Of a stretch of 64,000 bases of DNA, positions 27,053 through 36,241 are shown one piece after another. The first letter of the stretch is position 1. Each line of letters begins with the position of its first letter. The stretch covers positions 1 to 64,000 of the forward strand of contig NZ_CAJZAR010000059.1 in the NCBI RefSeq assembly GCF_914484835.1. The letters are read 5' to 3'. The position numbers were made by a program, and so were the translations under genes. Source of the stretch: Paraburkholderia tropica. GTDB taxonomy: Bacteria; Pseudomonadota; Gammaproteobacteria; Burkholderiales; Burkholderiaceae. The notes under the pieces were generated by a model that was not told the DNA's origin, searched no databases, and saw only the letters and a list, made by a program, of their open reading frames with translations.

Positions 27053-27058
27053 ATTCTA
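27053..27058 (-). promoter_or_regulatory. possible -10 of IclR gene, very close to its start codon
   Basis: On the minus strand TAGAAT ends six bases before the ATG, which would place the transcription start at or next to the start codon. TTCGCG lies 17 bases upstream as a poor -35. Confidence 0.35.
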
Positions 27059-27112
27059 GTGTCAGGGCCGCTTCGCGCGAATGGCGACGTGGGCCGAGGT
27101 TAACCCCTATCT

Positions 27113-27152
27113 CGCAATTACGCAATGCGTACTAGAGTTACGCAAAACGCAA
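27113..27152. promoter_or_regulatory. putative IclR operator with CGCAA repeats
   Basis: Four CGCAA units lie at 27113, 27121, 27141 and 27148. The second is part of the perfect dyad TACGCA-A-TGCGTA (27119-27131). The site sits 38-77 bases upstream of the P450 start, inside the IclR-P450 divergent gap, as expected for an IclR-family operator. Binding is inferred. Confidence 0.5.
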
Positions 27153-27189
27153 TCAACATGATTCGACGCTTTCAGCAGGAGGCAGGACG

Positions 27190-29553
27190 ATGAGCGAGAC
27201 ACCTTCACAAACGTCCGGGCGCTGCCCGTTTCCGCACGCGGCGCTGGCCGCACAATCCCCACAATCCACGCCGGACGCCGCGCGCTGTCCGATGCACGCG
27301 GTGAGCGCGAACGCCGCCGCATTCGACCCTTTCAGCGACGGCTATCAGCAGGACCCGCCCGACTACGTGCGCTGGGCGCGCGAGCAGGAGCCGGTGTTCT
27401 ACAGCCCGCAACTGGGCTACTGGGTGGTCACGCGCTACGACGACATCAAGTCGATCTTTCGCGACAACCTCACGTTCTCGCCGTCGATCGCGCTCGAAAA
27501 AATCACGCCGACCGGACCGGAAGCGAATGCGGTGCTCTCGTCGTACGGCTATGCGATGAACCGCACGCTCGTGAACGAGGACGAGCCCGCGCACATGCCG
27601 CGCCGCCGTGCGCTGATGGAGCCGTTCACGCCCGAGCATCTCAAGCATCACGAGCCGATGGTGCGCCGTCTCACGCGCGAGTACGTCGATCGTTTCATCG
27701 ACTCGGGCCGCGCCGATCTCGTCGATCAGATGTTGTGGGAAGTGCCGCTCACGGTGGCGCTGCATTTTCTCGGCGTGCCCGAAGAGGACATGGATCTGCT
27801 GCGCCAGTATTCGATCGCACACACGGTCAATACGTGGGGACGTCCGCGCCCGGACGAGCAGGTCGCCGTCGCGCACGCGGTGGGCAACTTCTGGCAGTTC
27901 GCGGGCAAGGTGCTCGAGAAGATGCGCCAGAATCCCGATGGCCCCGGCTGGATGCAATACGGTATCCGCAAGCAACAGGAACACCCGGACGTCGTCACCG
28001 ATTCATATCTGCATTCGATGATGATGGCCGGCATCGTGGCCGCGCACGAAACCACCGCGAACGCCACGGCCAACGCGATGAAGCTGCTTTTGCAGCATCC
28101 GCAAGCGTGGCGCGAGATCTGCGAGGACCCGAGCCTGATTCCGAACGCGGTGGAGGAGTGCCTGCGCCACAACGGTTCGGTGGCCGCATGGCGGCGGCTC
28201 GCGACGAAGGACGTGCGGATCGGCGGCATCGATATTCCGGCGGGCGCGAAGCTGCTGATCGTGACCTCGTCCGCGAATCACGACGAACGTCATTTCGCCG
28301 ATGCCGATCTGTTCGACATCCGCCGCGACAATGCGAGCGATCACGTCACCTTCGGCTATGGTTCGCATCAATGCATGGGCAAGAATCTCGCGCGCATGGA
28401 GATGCAGATCTTTCTGGAGGAGTTCACGCGACGCTTGCCGCATATGCGTCTCGCCGAGCAGTCATTTAGCTATGTGCCGAACACATCGTTTCGGGGTCCG
28501 GAACATGTGTGGGTCGAATGGGATCCGCGTGACAATCCCGAGCGCGCGAATCCGGCGCTGCTGGGCGCGCACGTGCCGGTGCGCATCGGCGAGCCGTCGA
28601 CGCATGCGTTGAGCCGTCCCGTCGTGGTCGAACGCGTGGAGCGCGTGGCGGACGATATCGTGCGCCTGCGTCTGGTCGAGCCCGATGGCGGCGCGCTGCC
28701 GCGCTGGGCGGCGGGCGCGCATATCGACGTGGAATGCGGCGAAACCGGCGTCTCGCGCCAGTATTCGCTGTGCGGCGATCCGGCCGACGCGGGCGCGTTC
28801 GAGATCGCCGTGCTGCGCGAAGCCGCAAGCCGCGGCGGTTCCGCCTGGGTCCACGACACGCTGCGCGAGGGCATGCGTCTGAAGATTCGCGGTCCGCGCA
28901 ATCACTTCCGGCTAGACGAGGAAGGACGGCGCGCGATCTTTATCGCGGGCGGCATCGGCATCACGCCGGTCAGTGCGATGGCGCGCCGCGCGCGCGAACT
29001 CGGCATCGACTATGAACTGCATTACAGCGGCCGCTTGCGCGCGGGCATGGCGCTCGTCGACGAACTGAAGTCGCTGCATGGCGACAGGCTGCATCTGCAT
29101 GTCTCCGAGGAAGGCACGCGCAACGACTTCGGCGCGCTGCGCGTGGATGCGCACACGCGCGTCTATGCGTGCGGGCCGGCGCGCATGCTGGACGCGCTCA
29201 AAGCCGCGAGCGCGGCGTGGCCCGAAGACGCGCTGCGTGTCGAGCACTTCGCGGCGAGCGTGGGCAAGCTCGATCCGGCCAATGAACACGCCTTTGAAGT
29301 CGAGCTCAAGGATTCGGGACTCGTGTTGCCCGTGGCCGCCGATCAGACCGTGCTGGACGCGCTGCGCCGCGCCAATATCGACGTGCAGAGCGACTGCGAG
29401 GAAGGGCTGTGCGGCTCGTGCGAAGTGCGCGTGCTGGCGGGCGAGATCGATCACCGCGACGTCGTGCTCACGCGCGCCGAACGCGATACGCAGACGCGCA
29501 TGATGGCCTGCTGCTCGCGCGCGAAGGGGCAGCGCATCGTGCTCGAACTTTAG
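27190..29553 (+). CDS. self-sufficient cytochrome P450 fused to reductase and ferredoxin (CYP116B type)
   Basis: A 787-residue single-chain monooxygenase. The P450 domain (1-450) has the I-helix AHETT at 285-289, an ExxR motif in EECLR, and the haem loop FGYGSHQCMG with Cys395 as axial ligand. A phthalate-dioxygenase-reductase-like module follows (about 470-690), with RQYSLCGDP for FMN and IFIAGGIGITPV for NADH. A plant-type [2Fe-2S] ferredoxin closes the protein, with Cys736, Cys741 and Cys744 in CEEGLCGSC and a fourth Cys near 774. This order is that of P450RhF/CYP116B enzymes. An AGGAGG site precedes the ATG. The downstream aromatic-acid transporter points to an aromatic substrate, perhaps through O-demethylation or hydroxylation. 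Confidence 0.95.
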   Translation: MSETPSQTSGRCPFPHAALAAQSPQSTPDAARCPMHAVSANAAAFDPFSDGYQQDPPDYVRWAREQEPVFYSPQLGYWVVTRYDDIKSIFRDNLTFSPSIALEKITPTGPEANAVLSSYGYAMNRTLVNEDEPAHMPRRRALMEPFTPEHLKHHEPMVRRLTREYVDRFIDSGRADLVDQMLWEVPLTVALHFLGVPEEDMDLLRQYSIAHTVNTWGRPRPDEQVAVAHAVGNFWQFAGKVLEKMRQNPDGPGWMQYGIRKQQEHPDVVTDSYLHSMMMAGIVAAHETTANATANAMKLLLQHPQAWREICEDPSLIPNAVEECLRHNGSVAAWRRLATKDVRIGGIDIPAGAKLLIVTSSANHDERHFADADLFDIRRDNASDHVTFGYGSHQCMGKNLARMEMQIFLEEFTRRLPHMRLAEQSFSYVPNTSFRGPEHVWVEWDPRDNPERANPALLGAHVPVRIGEPSTHALSRPVVVERVERVADDIVRLRLVEPDGGALPRWAAGAHIDVECGETGVSRQYSLCGDPADAGAFEIAVLREAASRGGSAWVHDTLREGMRLKIRGPRNHFRLDEEGRRAIFIAGGIGITPVSAMARRARELGIDYELHYSGRLRAGMALVDELKSLHGDRLHLHVSEEGTRNDFGALRVDAHTRVYACGPARMLDALKAASAAWPEDALRVEHFAASVGKLDPANEHAFEVELKDSGLVLPVAADQTVLDALRRANIDVQSDCEEGLCGSCEVRVLAGEIDHRDVVLTRAERDTQTRMMACCSRAKGQRIVLEL

Positions 29554-29622
29554 CCGCGCCCAGGATTGCCGCGCGAGCGAGACCGCATCAAGACTAAAAA
29601 GATATCGATTGGAGACAGCAGC

Positions 29623-30990
29623 ATGAGCAAGACCGTGGAGGTGACGGGCGTCGTCGACGCGAGCCGGTTCGGCCCGTATCAATTACTGGTGGTGGCGCTT
29701 TGTGCGCTGTGTCTCGTGATGGACGGCTTCGACGTCCAGTCGATGGGCTATGTCGCGCCGGTCGTGATCCGCGAATGGGGCATCGCCAAGGAAACGCTCG
29801 CCCCCGTGTTCGGCGCGGGTTTGTTCGGCATGCTGGTGGGCTCGCTCACGTTCAGCGCGCTTGCCGACAAGATCGGCCGTCGTCCCGTGCTAATCGGCGC
29901 GACGCTGTTTTTCTCGGTCTGCATGATCGCCACCGGCTTTGCGCAGACAATTCCGCAGTTGATCGCGTGGCGCTTCCTGGCGGGACTCGGCCTCGGCTGC
30001 ATCATGCCGAACGCGATGGCGCTCGCGGGCGAGTACAGCCCGCGCCGTATGCGCGTCACGCTGATGATGATCGTCTCGTGCGGCTTCACGCTCGGCGGCG
30101 TGGTGGGCGGCCTCATCACCGCCGCGCTGATTCCGGCCTTCGGCTGGCGCGCGGTGTTCTTCGTGGGCGGTGCCATTCCGCTCGCGATGGGCGTGCTCAT
30201 GTGGCTCGCGCTGCCGGAGTCGATCCAGTTCCTTCTGTTCCGCCAGAACCGCAACGCGCGCGGCGCGGCCCGCGTGCGTCAGCAACTGGCGCGCATCGCG
30301 CCCACGCTCGCGCTGCCCGACGACACCGTGTTCACGAGCGCCGAAACACGCTCGCGCGGCCTGCCGTTCGTCGAGTTGTTCAAGGAGGGCCGCGCGCGCG
30401 TTACGGTGCTGCTCTGGATCGTGAACTTCGCGAATCTGCTCGATATGTATTTCCTCTCGAACTGGCTGCCGACCGTGATCCGCGACGCCGGTTACTCGAC
30501 CCAGACCGCCGTGCTCGCGGGTACCGCGCTGTGGGGCGGCGGCGTGATCGGCACGCTGCTGCTCGGACGCATCATCGACGTGGCGGGTTTTACGCGCGTG
30601 CTGGCCAGCACCTTCCTGATCGCCATCGTGGCGACGGCGGCGATCGGCAATCCGGCGGTGATGGTCTCGGTGGTGGCGATGTTCGTGGCGATCTTCCTCA
30701 CGGGCTTTTCGATCATCGGCGGCCAGCCCGCGCTCAACGCGCTGGCCGCGACCTACTATCCGACTTCGCTGCGCTCGACCGGCATCGGCTGGAGTCTCGG
30801 CGTGGGGCGCATCGGCTCGGTGGTCGGTCCGGTGCTGGGCGGCGCGCTGCTGCATCTGAACTGGTCGTCGTCGGCGCTGTTCATGGCGGCGGCCGTGCCG
30901 GCCTGCGTTTCGCTGATCGGCATCGTGGCGATCCATCGCGCGAGCGGCAGCGAAGCCGGCGCTCGGAGCGCAGCGGTGCAGGCGGAATGA
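29623..30990 (+). CDS. MFS transporter, aromatic acid:H+ symporter (AAHS) family
   Basis: A 455-residue, 12-helix inner-membrane transporter. The start of helix 1 reads VMDGFDVQSMGYVAP, with the Asp-Gly-Phe-Asp motif diagnostic of AAHS members such as BenK and PcaK. The GALADKIGRRPV-type loop between helices 2 and 3 is present as SALADKIGRRPV. Family members import benzoate, 4-hydroxybenzoate or related acids with protons. It follows the P450 by 69 bases with its own GGAGA site, so the two likely form an import-and-oxidise pair under the IclR regulator. Confidence 0.9.
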   Translation: MSKTVEVTGVVDASRFGPYQLLVVALCALCLVMDGFDVQSMGYVAPVVIREWGIAKETLAPVFGAGLFGMLVGSLTFSALADKIGRRPVLIGATLFFSVCMIATGFAQTIPQLIAWRFLAGLGLGCIMPNAMALAGEYSPRRMRVTLMMIVSCGFTLGGVVGGLITAALIPAFGWRAVFFVGGAIPLAMGVLMWLALPESIQFLLFRQNRNARGAARVRQQLARIAPTLALPDDTVFTSAETRSRGLPFVELFKEGRARVTVLLWIVNFANLLDMYFLSNWLPTVIRDAGYSTQTAVLAGTALWGGGVIGTLLLGRIIDVAGFTRVLASTFLIAIVATAAIGNPAVMVSVVAMFVAIFLTGFSIIGGQPALNALAATYYPTSLRSTGIGWSLGVGRIGSVVGPVLGGALLHLNWSSSALFMAAAVPACVSLIGIVAIHRASGSEAGARSAAVQAE

Positions 30991-31309
30991 GGCGCCGCGC
31001 CGGACATAGGATTCGTGCAGAGGATGCACGCACGCAATTGATGCATCGCGATTAATCCTCACCCGATTAATCGCGCACGATCGAGACGTTTTTCGTCTCG
31101 ATCGGACCCCGCCAGTGAACCTTCGCCCGCGCGCACATGCGGGTTTCTCCGCACCCACTCCGGGCGAATGCCGACTTCCGGCCAGACGAATGCCGGCTTC
31201 TTCGAAAACGAATTGTTGGCTACGCGCTGCTCCACCACACTGGTGCCTGTCGCGACGCGGTGCGAGATGACGCCGCGCGCAGAAAACAAGGCAAAAAGAG
31301 GAGGTGACG
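30991..31309. other. intergenic region with two inverted repeats
   Basis: No gene is supported. GCGATTAAT (31048-31056) and ATTAATCGC (31066-31074) form a perfect nine-pair dyad. A second, CGATCGAGACG with a five-T loop and its complement, follows at 31078-31104. The first has the look of an operator, the second of a terminator-like hairpin though it lacks a trailing T-run. An AGGAGG site lies at 31299-31304. Confidence 0.55.
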
Positions 31310-32833
31310 GTGGAGAGGCGAGCGGCGCGCAAGATCAGCGACATCGCGCGGCACTGGGCGCAAACGACGCCCGCTGCCACGGCGATACGCGAAGAGGGCC
31401 GGGAAACCGGCTTCGGCCAGCTCTGGCACAACGTGGAGTCGGCCGAGCGTTTCCTGCGTGAGCAGGGCGTGGGCACCGGCGACCGCGTGATGGTGGTCGC
31501 CGAAAACTGTTCCGCCGTGATCGCGCTGCTGTTCGCGCTTTCGGAAATCGGCGCGTGGCCGGCCATCGTCAACGCGCGGCTGTCCGAGCGTGAAATCGAA
31601 ACCATCCGCGCGCACTGCGGCCCGCGCCTCGTGCTGTTCACGCATGCCGCGTCGCCCGACGCGCTGCGTCACGGCGTGCGCTACCGCGCGAAGGAAATCG
31701 CGCCCGAAGGCCTCGGCCCGCTGATGATGGCCGACCCCGATCCCGCCGCCACGCGCGAGCCCGAAGCGCTCGTTCACGAAGTCGCGCTGCTGATCTACAC
31801 CTCGGGCACGACCGGCCAGCCCAAGGGCGTGATGGCCACGCATCGCGGCCTGTTGCATTTCGCGCGCGTCTCGGCTACGTCGCGCGACATGAGCCCCGCC
31901 GACTGCGCTTACGCGGTCATGCCGATGTCGCATATCTTCGGCCTCGCCACGCTGCTGCTCGCGACCTTCGAAGCGGGCGCGAGCCTGCATCTGGCCGCGC
32001 GCTTTTCCGCCGAGGAAGTGGTGCGCGCGCTCACGGCCGCCGAAATTTCCATCCTGCAAGGCGTGCCGACGATGTTCACGCGCATCGTCGCTTATGTGCG
32101 CGAGCATGGCGGCGCCGTGAACGCACCGCGTCTGCGTTATCTCTACACGGGCGGCGGTCCGCTCGATCCCACACTCAAGCAGCAGGTCGAAACGCTGTTC
32201 GGCATGCCGCTGCATCACGGCTACGGCATGACCGAATATGCGGGCTCGCTGTTCATCACGCGCATGGACCGGCCGCGCAAGGATGTGTCGTCGGGGCAGA
32301 TCGTCGAAGGCGCGGAACTGCGCGTGGTCGGTCCCGATGGCCGCGATGTCCCGCGCGGCGAAGCCGGCGAACTGTGGGTGCGCGGTCCCGGCGTGATGAA
32401 AGGCTACTACCGCGAACCGCGTCTGACCGAGGAAGCCATCGACGCCGAAGGCTGGCTCAAGACCGGCGACCTCGGTCGTCTCGAAGCCGACGGCGCGCTC
32501 TTTATCGTTGGCAGATCGAAGGATCTGATCATCCGCTCGGGCTTCAACGTCTATCCGATCGAAGTCGAATCGGTGATCAACACCTACGACGCGGTGCGTT
32601 TGTGCGCCGTGGTGGGCCGCACCGACGCCGAGGGCAACGAAGAAGTGGTGGCCTTCGTCGAGCCGAAGGAAGGCGCGACGCTCGATATCGACGCGCTGCA
32701 ACGCTATATCGGCGAGCGGCTTTCGCCCTACAAGCGGCCCGCGCAGATCGTGCCCATCGACATGATTCCCACCACGGCGAGCGGCAAGCTGCAAAAGCAG
32801 CCGCTGCGCGAACTCGCCGCGCGCCGGCGTTGA
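31310..32833 (+). CDS. AMP-forming acyl-CoA ligase
   Basis: A 507-residue adenylate-forming enzyme of the fatty acid/aromatic acid CoA ligase class: it activates a carboxylic acid with ATP and transfers it to CoA. The P-loop YTSGTTGQPKGV is near residue 165; the A5 motif YGMTEY, the hinge-region GRSKDLIIRSGFNVYP and the C-terminal catalytic Lys in TASGKLQK are all present. I chose GTG 31310, which lies five bases after a perfect AGGAGG; a GTG at 31304 would overlap that site. The dehydrogenase downstream suggests the product is an acyl-CoA destined for beta-oxidation. Confidence 0.9.
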   Translation: MERRAARKISDIARHWAQTTPAATAIREEGRETGFGQLWHNVESAERFLREQGVGTGDRVMVVAENCSAVIALLFALSEIGAWPAIVNARLSEREIETIRAHCGPRLVLFTHAASPDALRHGVRYRAKEIAPEGLGPLMMADPDPAATREPEALVHEVALLIYTSGTTGQPKGVMATHRGLLHFARVSATSRDMSPADCAYAVMPMSHIFGLATLLLATFEAGASLHLAARFSAEEVVRALTAAEISILQGVPTMFTRIVAYVREHGGAVNAPRLRYLYTGGGPLDPTLKQQVETLFGMPLHHGYGMTEYAGSLFITRMDRPRKDVSSGQIVEGAELRVVGPDGRDVPRGEAGELWVRGPGVMKGYYREPRLTEEAIDAEGWLKTGDLGRLEADGALFIVGRSKDLIIRSGFNVYPIEVESVINTYDAVRLCAVVGRTDAEGNEEVVAFVEPKEGATLDIDALQRYIGERLSPYKRPAQIVPIDMIPTTASGKLQKQPLRELAARRR

Positions 32834-32879
32834 ACGCACGCCTATCCCATTCAAGCACGCAAACTCAGGACCGACAATA

Positions 32880-34043
32880 ATGATTCGCGACCAGGAAACG
32901 ATGAACGTTCTGCTCGATAACGTCGCGCGCTTCGTGCGCGAGCGTCTCGTGCCGAACGAGGAACGCGTGGCGGAAACCGATGAAATTCCCGCCGACATCG
33001 TCAATGACATGAAGGAGATGGGCCTGTTCGGCCTGACGATTCCCGAAACCTACGGCGGCCTCGACCTGACGATGGAAGAGGAAGTGCTGGTGATGTTCGA
33101 ACTCGGCAAGACCTCGCCTGCGTTCCGCTCGATCATCGGCACGACGGTGGGCATCGGCTCGCAGGGCATCGTGATCGATGGCACCGAAGAACAGAAGGCC
33201 ACGTGGCTGCCGAAGCTGGCGACCGGCGAAGTGATCGCGAGTTTCGCGCTGACCGAGCCGGGTTCGGGTTCAGACGCGGCCTCGCTCAAGACGCGCGCCG
33301 AACGCCGCGGCGATCATTACGTGGTGAACGGCACCAAGCGCTTCATCACGAACGCGCCGCAAGCGGGCATGTTCACGCTGATGGCGCGCACCAATCCCGA
33401 GGAACCGCGCGCAGGCGGCATTACGGCGTTTATCGTCGATGCGAAAACGCCGGGCATCAGTTTCGGCCGCCGCGACCGCAAGATGGGCCAGAAGGGCGCG
33501 CATACCTGCGACGTGATTTTCGAAGACGTGAAAGTGCCTGCGCAAAATATCATCGGCGGCAAAGAGGGCGTGGGCTTCAAGACGGCGATGAAAGTGCTCG
33601 ACAAGGGCCGCATTCATATTGCCGCGATCTGCGTGGCAGTGGCGCAGCGCATGCTCGACGACGCGCTGCGCTATGCGATGGAGCGCGAGCAGTTCGGTCA
33701 GGCGATCGGCGAATTCCAGCTCGTGCAGGCCATGCTCGCCGATAGTCAGGCCGAACTTTACGCCGCGCGCTGCATGGTGCTCGACGCTGCGCGCCGCCGC
33801 GACGAAGGCAAGAATGTGAGCACCGAAGCCGCGTGCGCGAAACTGTTTGCTTCGGAAATGTGCGGACGCGTGGCGGATCGCGCGGTGCAGATTTTTGGCG
33901 GCGCGGGTTATATGGCGGAATACGGCATCGAGCGTTTCTATCGCGACGTGCGTCTGTTCCGCATTTACGAAGGCACGAGCCAGATTCAGCAGATCGTTAT
34001 CGCGCGCAATATGATGCGGGAGGCGGGCGGTGAATTGAAGTGA
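32880..34043 (+). CDS. acyl-CoA dehydrogenase
   Basis: A 387-residue FAD enzyme that introduces the alpha-beta double bond into an acyl-CoA. It shows ALTEPGSGSDAAS (flavin and substrate contact), the second signature QIFGGAGYMAEYGIERFYRD and the catalytic base Glu in RIYEGTSQIQQ. Length is normal for the family. It follows the CoA ligase by 46 bases and is closed by a strong terminator, so these two genes form their own transcript or the end of the preceding one. Confidence 0.93.
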   Translation: MIRDQETMNVLLDNVARFVRERLVPNEERVAETDEIPADIVNDMKEMGLFGLTIPETYGGLDLTMEEEVLVMFELGKTSPAFRSIIGTTVGIGSQGIVIDGTEEQKATWLPKLATGEVIASFALTEPGSGSDAASLKTRAERRGDHYVVNGTKRFITNAPQAGMFTLMARTNPEEPRAGGITAFIVDAKTPGISFGRRDRKMGQKGAHTCDVIFEDVKVPAQNIIGGKEGVGFKTAMKVLDKGRIHIAAICVAVAQRMLDDALRYAMEREQFGQAIGEFQLVQAMLADSQAELYAARCMVLDAARRRDEGKNVSTEAACAKLFASEMCGRVADRAVQIFGGAGYMAEYGIERFYRDVRLFRIYEGTSQIQQIVIARNMMREAGGELK

Positions 34044-34057
34044 TTTGAAATAGAAAA

Positions 34058-34100
34058 CGGCGGCGCCATTCAACATTCAAATGCGCCGCCGCTTTTTTTT
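34058..34100 (+). terminator. rho-independent terminator after acyl-CoA dehydrogenase
   Basis: CGGCGGCGC (34058-34066) pairs with GCGCCGCCG (34083-34091) and is followed by eight Ts (34093-34100). It separates the acyl-CoA dehydrogenase from the convergent LysR gene. Confidence 0.85.
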
Positions 34101-34116
34101 GCTAAAACGAAACGCG

Positions 34117-35019
34117 TTATTCGAGCCGGCCAATGCCATCCGCGACCAGCAGATCGACGAGCTTGCGCGCGAACAGCGGCAGCGCGTCGCGATCGTTCAC
34201 GCAGATTTGCAGCTTGCGCACGGCCCATTCGTCGGTGAGCGGCACGATCTTGAGCGCCATGGTTTGCGCATGGCGGCGCGCGCTGCCCTCGGGCAACACG
34301 CCAATGCCGATATTCGCCTCGATCATGCGGCACGCCGCTTCGAAATTGCCGACCTGAATGCGCCAGCGAATCGTGCGCTGCAAATCCGATGAGGCGCGTT
34401 TCAGAAACGCAAAGATCGCGCTTTCGTCGGGCGGCCCAACGAAATCGTAATCGAGCGTGTTGGCAAATGCCGTTTCACTGGCCTGCGCAAGCGGATGGGA
34501 AAGCGCGGTAACCAGCACGAGACGATCGCGCCGATAAGGCATGACCTGCAAACCTTCGGTGCGAATCTCGCCCGCCACGATGCCGATATCGATGGTGCCA
34601 TCCTGCACCGCACGCACGATATCCGGGCTCAGGCGCTCGTGAATATCCACGTACACATCGGGATGATTGATCAGATAGGTGCGCAATACGGCGGGCAGGA
34701 ATTCGCTCATCGCCGTGGTATTGGCGAAAACGCGCACGTGGCCTTTCACGCCCTGCGAATATTCCTGTAGATCGCCGCTTAATTGTTCGAGTTGCTTGAG
34801 CACGCGGCGCGCGTGTGCGAGCAGCGTTTCGCCGGGCGCGGTGAGCGTCACGCCCTGGCTCGTGCGCGACAGCAGCTTGACGCCAACCTGTTCCTCGAGA
34901 TTCTTGATGCGCGTGCTCGCCGCCGGCAGCGACAGGTGCGCGCGTTCCGCGCCGCGCGTGAGGCTGCTGGCCTCCGCGACGTGCGTAAAGAGCTTCAGGT
35001 CGACTAGATCGAAATGCAT
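34117..35019 (-). CDS. LysR-family transcriptional regulator
   Basis: A 300-residue LysR protein with an N-terminal winged helix (LKLFTHVAEASSLTRGAERAH, residues 7-27) and a periplasmic-binding-fold effector domain (about 90-295). ATG 35019 has a GGAG Shine-Dalgarno and gives the standard family N-terminus; upstream in-frame ATGs add 44 unrelated residues. It diverges from the ten-gene catabolic operon beginning at 35321 and is probably its activator, responding to a pathway intermediate. Confidence 0.92.
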   Translation of the reverse strand: MHFDLVDLKLFTHVAEASSLTRGAERAHLSLPAASTRIKNLEEQVGVKLLSRTSQGVTLTAPGETLLAHARRVLKQLEQLSGDLQEYSQGVKGHVRVFANTTAMSEFLPAVLRTYLINHPDVYVDIHERLSPDIVRAVQDGTIDIGIVAGEIRTEGLQVMPYRRDRLVLVTALSHPLAQASETAFANTLDYDFVGPPDESAIFAFLKRASSDLQRTIRWRIQVGNFEAACRMIEANIGIGVLPEGSARRHAQTMALKIVPLTDEWAVRKLQICVNDRDALPLFARKLVDLLVADGIGRLE

Positions 35020-35320
35020 TGCTCCGCCTGGATGGTGACAGTGCGCGCGTCGGTTCACAGTACGCGTGCCCATGCGCGGGGCATCGGCGCGCATCGACGC
35101 ACACTGACCATTATTGCGCCGCATTGCAACATGCGCCATTAGCGAAATCACGGGTTAATCGTGGACGAAATGGGCGTTCGGCATATCCAAATTGTGCGTG
35201 CGCGCGCGTTGCGTCAAGCTGCAAAACACACTGTGCGCGGCCGGTTACGCCCAAAGCGCGCATTCAATCGCGATCATTCGAATAACGCCCCGTGCAAGGC
35301 GGGCTGGAGGAAGACAAAAG
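35020..35320. other. divergent promoter region of LysR gene and catabolic operon
   Basis: No gene is supported here. ATTA and TAAT half-sites flank 14 bases near 35139-35160, and CACG/CGTG lies within the same stretch; either could be part of a LysR box but both are weak. A GGAGG ribosome-binding site for the SDR gene lies near 35306. Confidence 0.4.
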
Positions 35321-36241
35321 ATGACGACGCAACGGATGCTGGACGGCAAGGTGGTGGTGGTGACGGGCTCGGGCGGCGGCATCGGCCGCGATATCGCGCT
35401 CGCGATGGCGCGTCAGGGCGCGAAGGTCGTGATCAACGACGTGGGCGCATCGCTGGCGGGCGAGGGCCATAACGACGGCCCCGCGCAGGCCGTGGTCAAG
35501 GAGATCCAGGCGTTCGACGGTCAGGCGACCGCGAACACGGATAGCGTCGCCGACCCGCAAGGCGCGGCGCGCATCGTGCAGAACGCGCTCGACGTGTTCG
35601 GCCGTATCGACTGCGTGGTCAATAACGCGGGCATTCTGCGCGACCGCTTCTTCCACAAGATGAGCGAGGAAGAATTCGACGCCGTCGTGAAAGTGCATCT
35701 GTACGGCTCGTATTACGTGTCGCGCGCGGCCGCCGATCATTTCAAGGAACAGCGCAGCGGTGCGTTCGTGCATATGACGTCGACTTCGGGGCTGATCGGC
35801 AATCTCGCGCAGGCCAATTACAGCGCAGCGAAATTGGGTATTGCGGGCCTGTCGAAATCGATCGCGCTCGATCTGCAGAAGTTTGGCGTGCGTTCGAACT
35901 GCATCGCGCCGTTCGCGTGGAGCCGCATGATCAATTCGATCAAGATCGATTCGGCCGAACAGGAAGCGCGCGTCGAAAAGATCAAGCAGATGACGCCCGC
36001 GAAGATCGCGCCGCTCGCCGTGTTTCTCGCGAGCGAGGAGGCCGCCGACGTCACGGGCCAGATCTTCGCGGTACGCAACAACGAAATCTTCCTGATGAGC
36101 CAGCCGCGTCCGGTGCGCTCGGTGCATCGCGGTGAAGGCTGGACGCCGCAGAGCATCGCCGAACATGCGATGCCCGCGCTGCGCCAATCGTTCCATACGC
36201 TCGACGTGTCCGCCGACGTATTCAGCTGGGACCCGATCTGA
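35321..36241 (+). CDS. SDR dehydrogenase, (R)-3-hydroxyacyl-CoA type
   Basis: A 306-residue short-chain dehydrogenase of the multifunctional-enzyme-2 branch, which usually oxidises (3R)-hydroxyacyl-CoA with NAD. It has TGSGGGIG (about 15-22), NNAGILRDRFFHKM, which is typical of that branch, and catalytic YSAAK after an STSGLIG segment. The long C-terminal tail (RPVRSVHRGEGWTPQSI) is also typical. ATG 35321 follows GGAGG. The stop overlaps the next gene's start as TGATG. It is the first gene of the LysR-controlled operon. Confidence 0.88.
   Translation: MTTQRMLDGKVVVVTGSGGGIGRDIALAMARQGAKVVINDVGASLAGEGHNDGPAQAVVKEIQAFDGQATANTDSVADPQGAARIVQNALDVFGRIDCVVNNAGILRDRFFHKMSEEEFDAVVKVHLYGSYYVSRAAADHFKEQRSGAFVHMTSTSGLIGNLAQANYSAAKLGIAGLSKSIALDLQKFGVRSNCIAPFAWSRMINSIKIDSAEQEARVEKIKQMTPAKIAPLAVFLASEEAADVTGQIFAVRNNEIFLMSQPRPVRSVHRGEGWTPQSIAEHAMPALRQSFHTLDVSADVFSWDPI

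Noticed and set aside
34117..35151. LysR protein with a 44-residue N-terminal extension
   Set aside because: The internal ATG at 35019 has a GGAG site and the standard LysR N-terminus; the extra residues show no similarity to the family.
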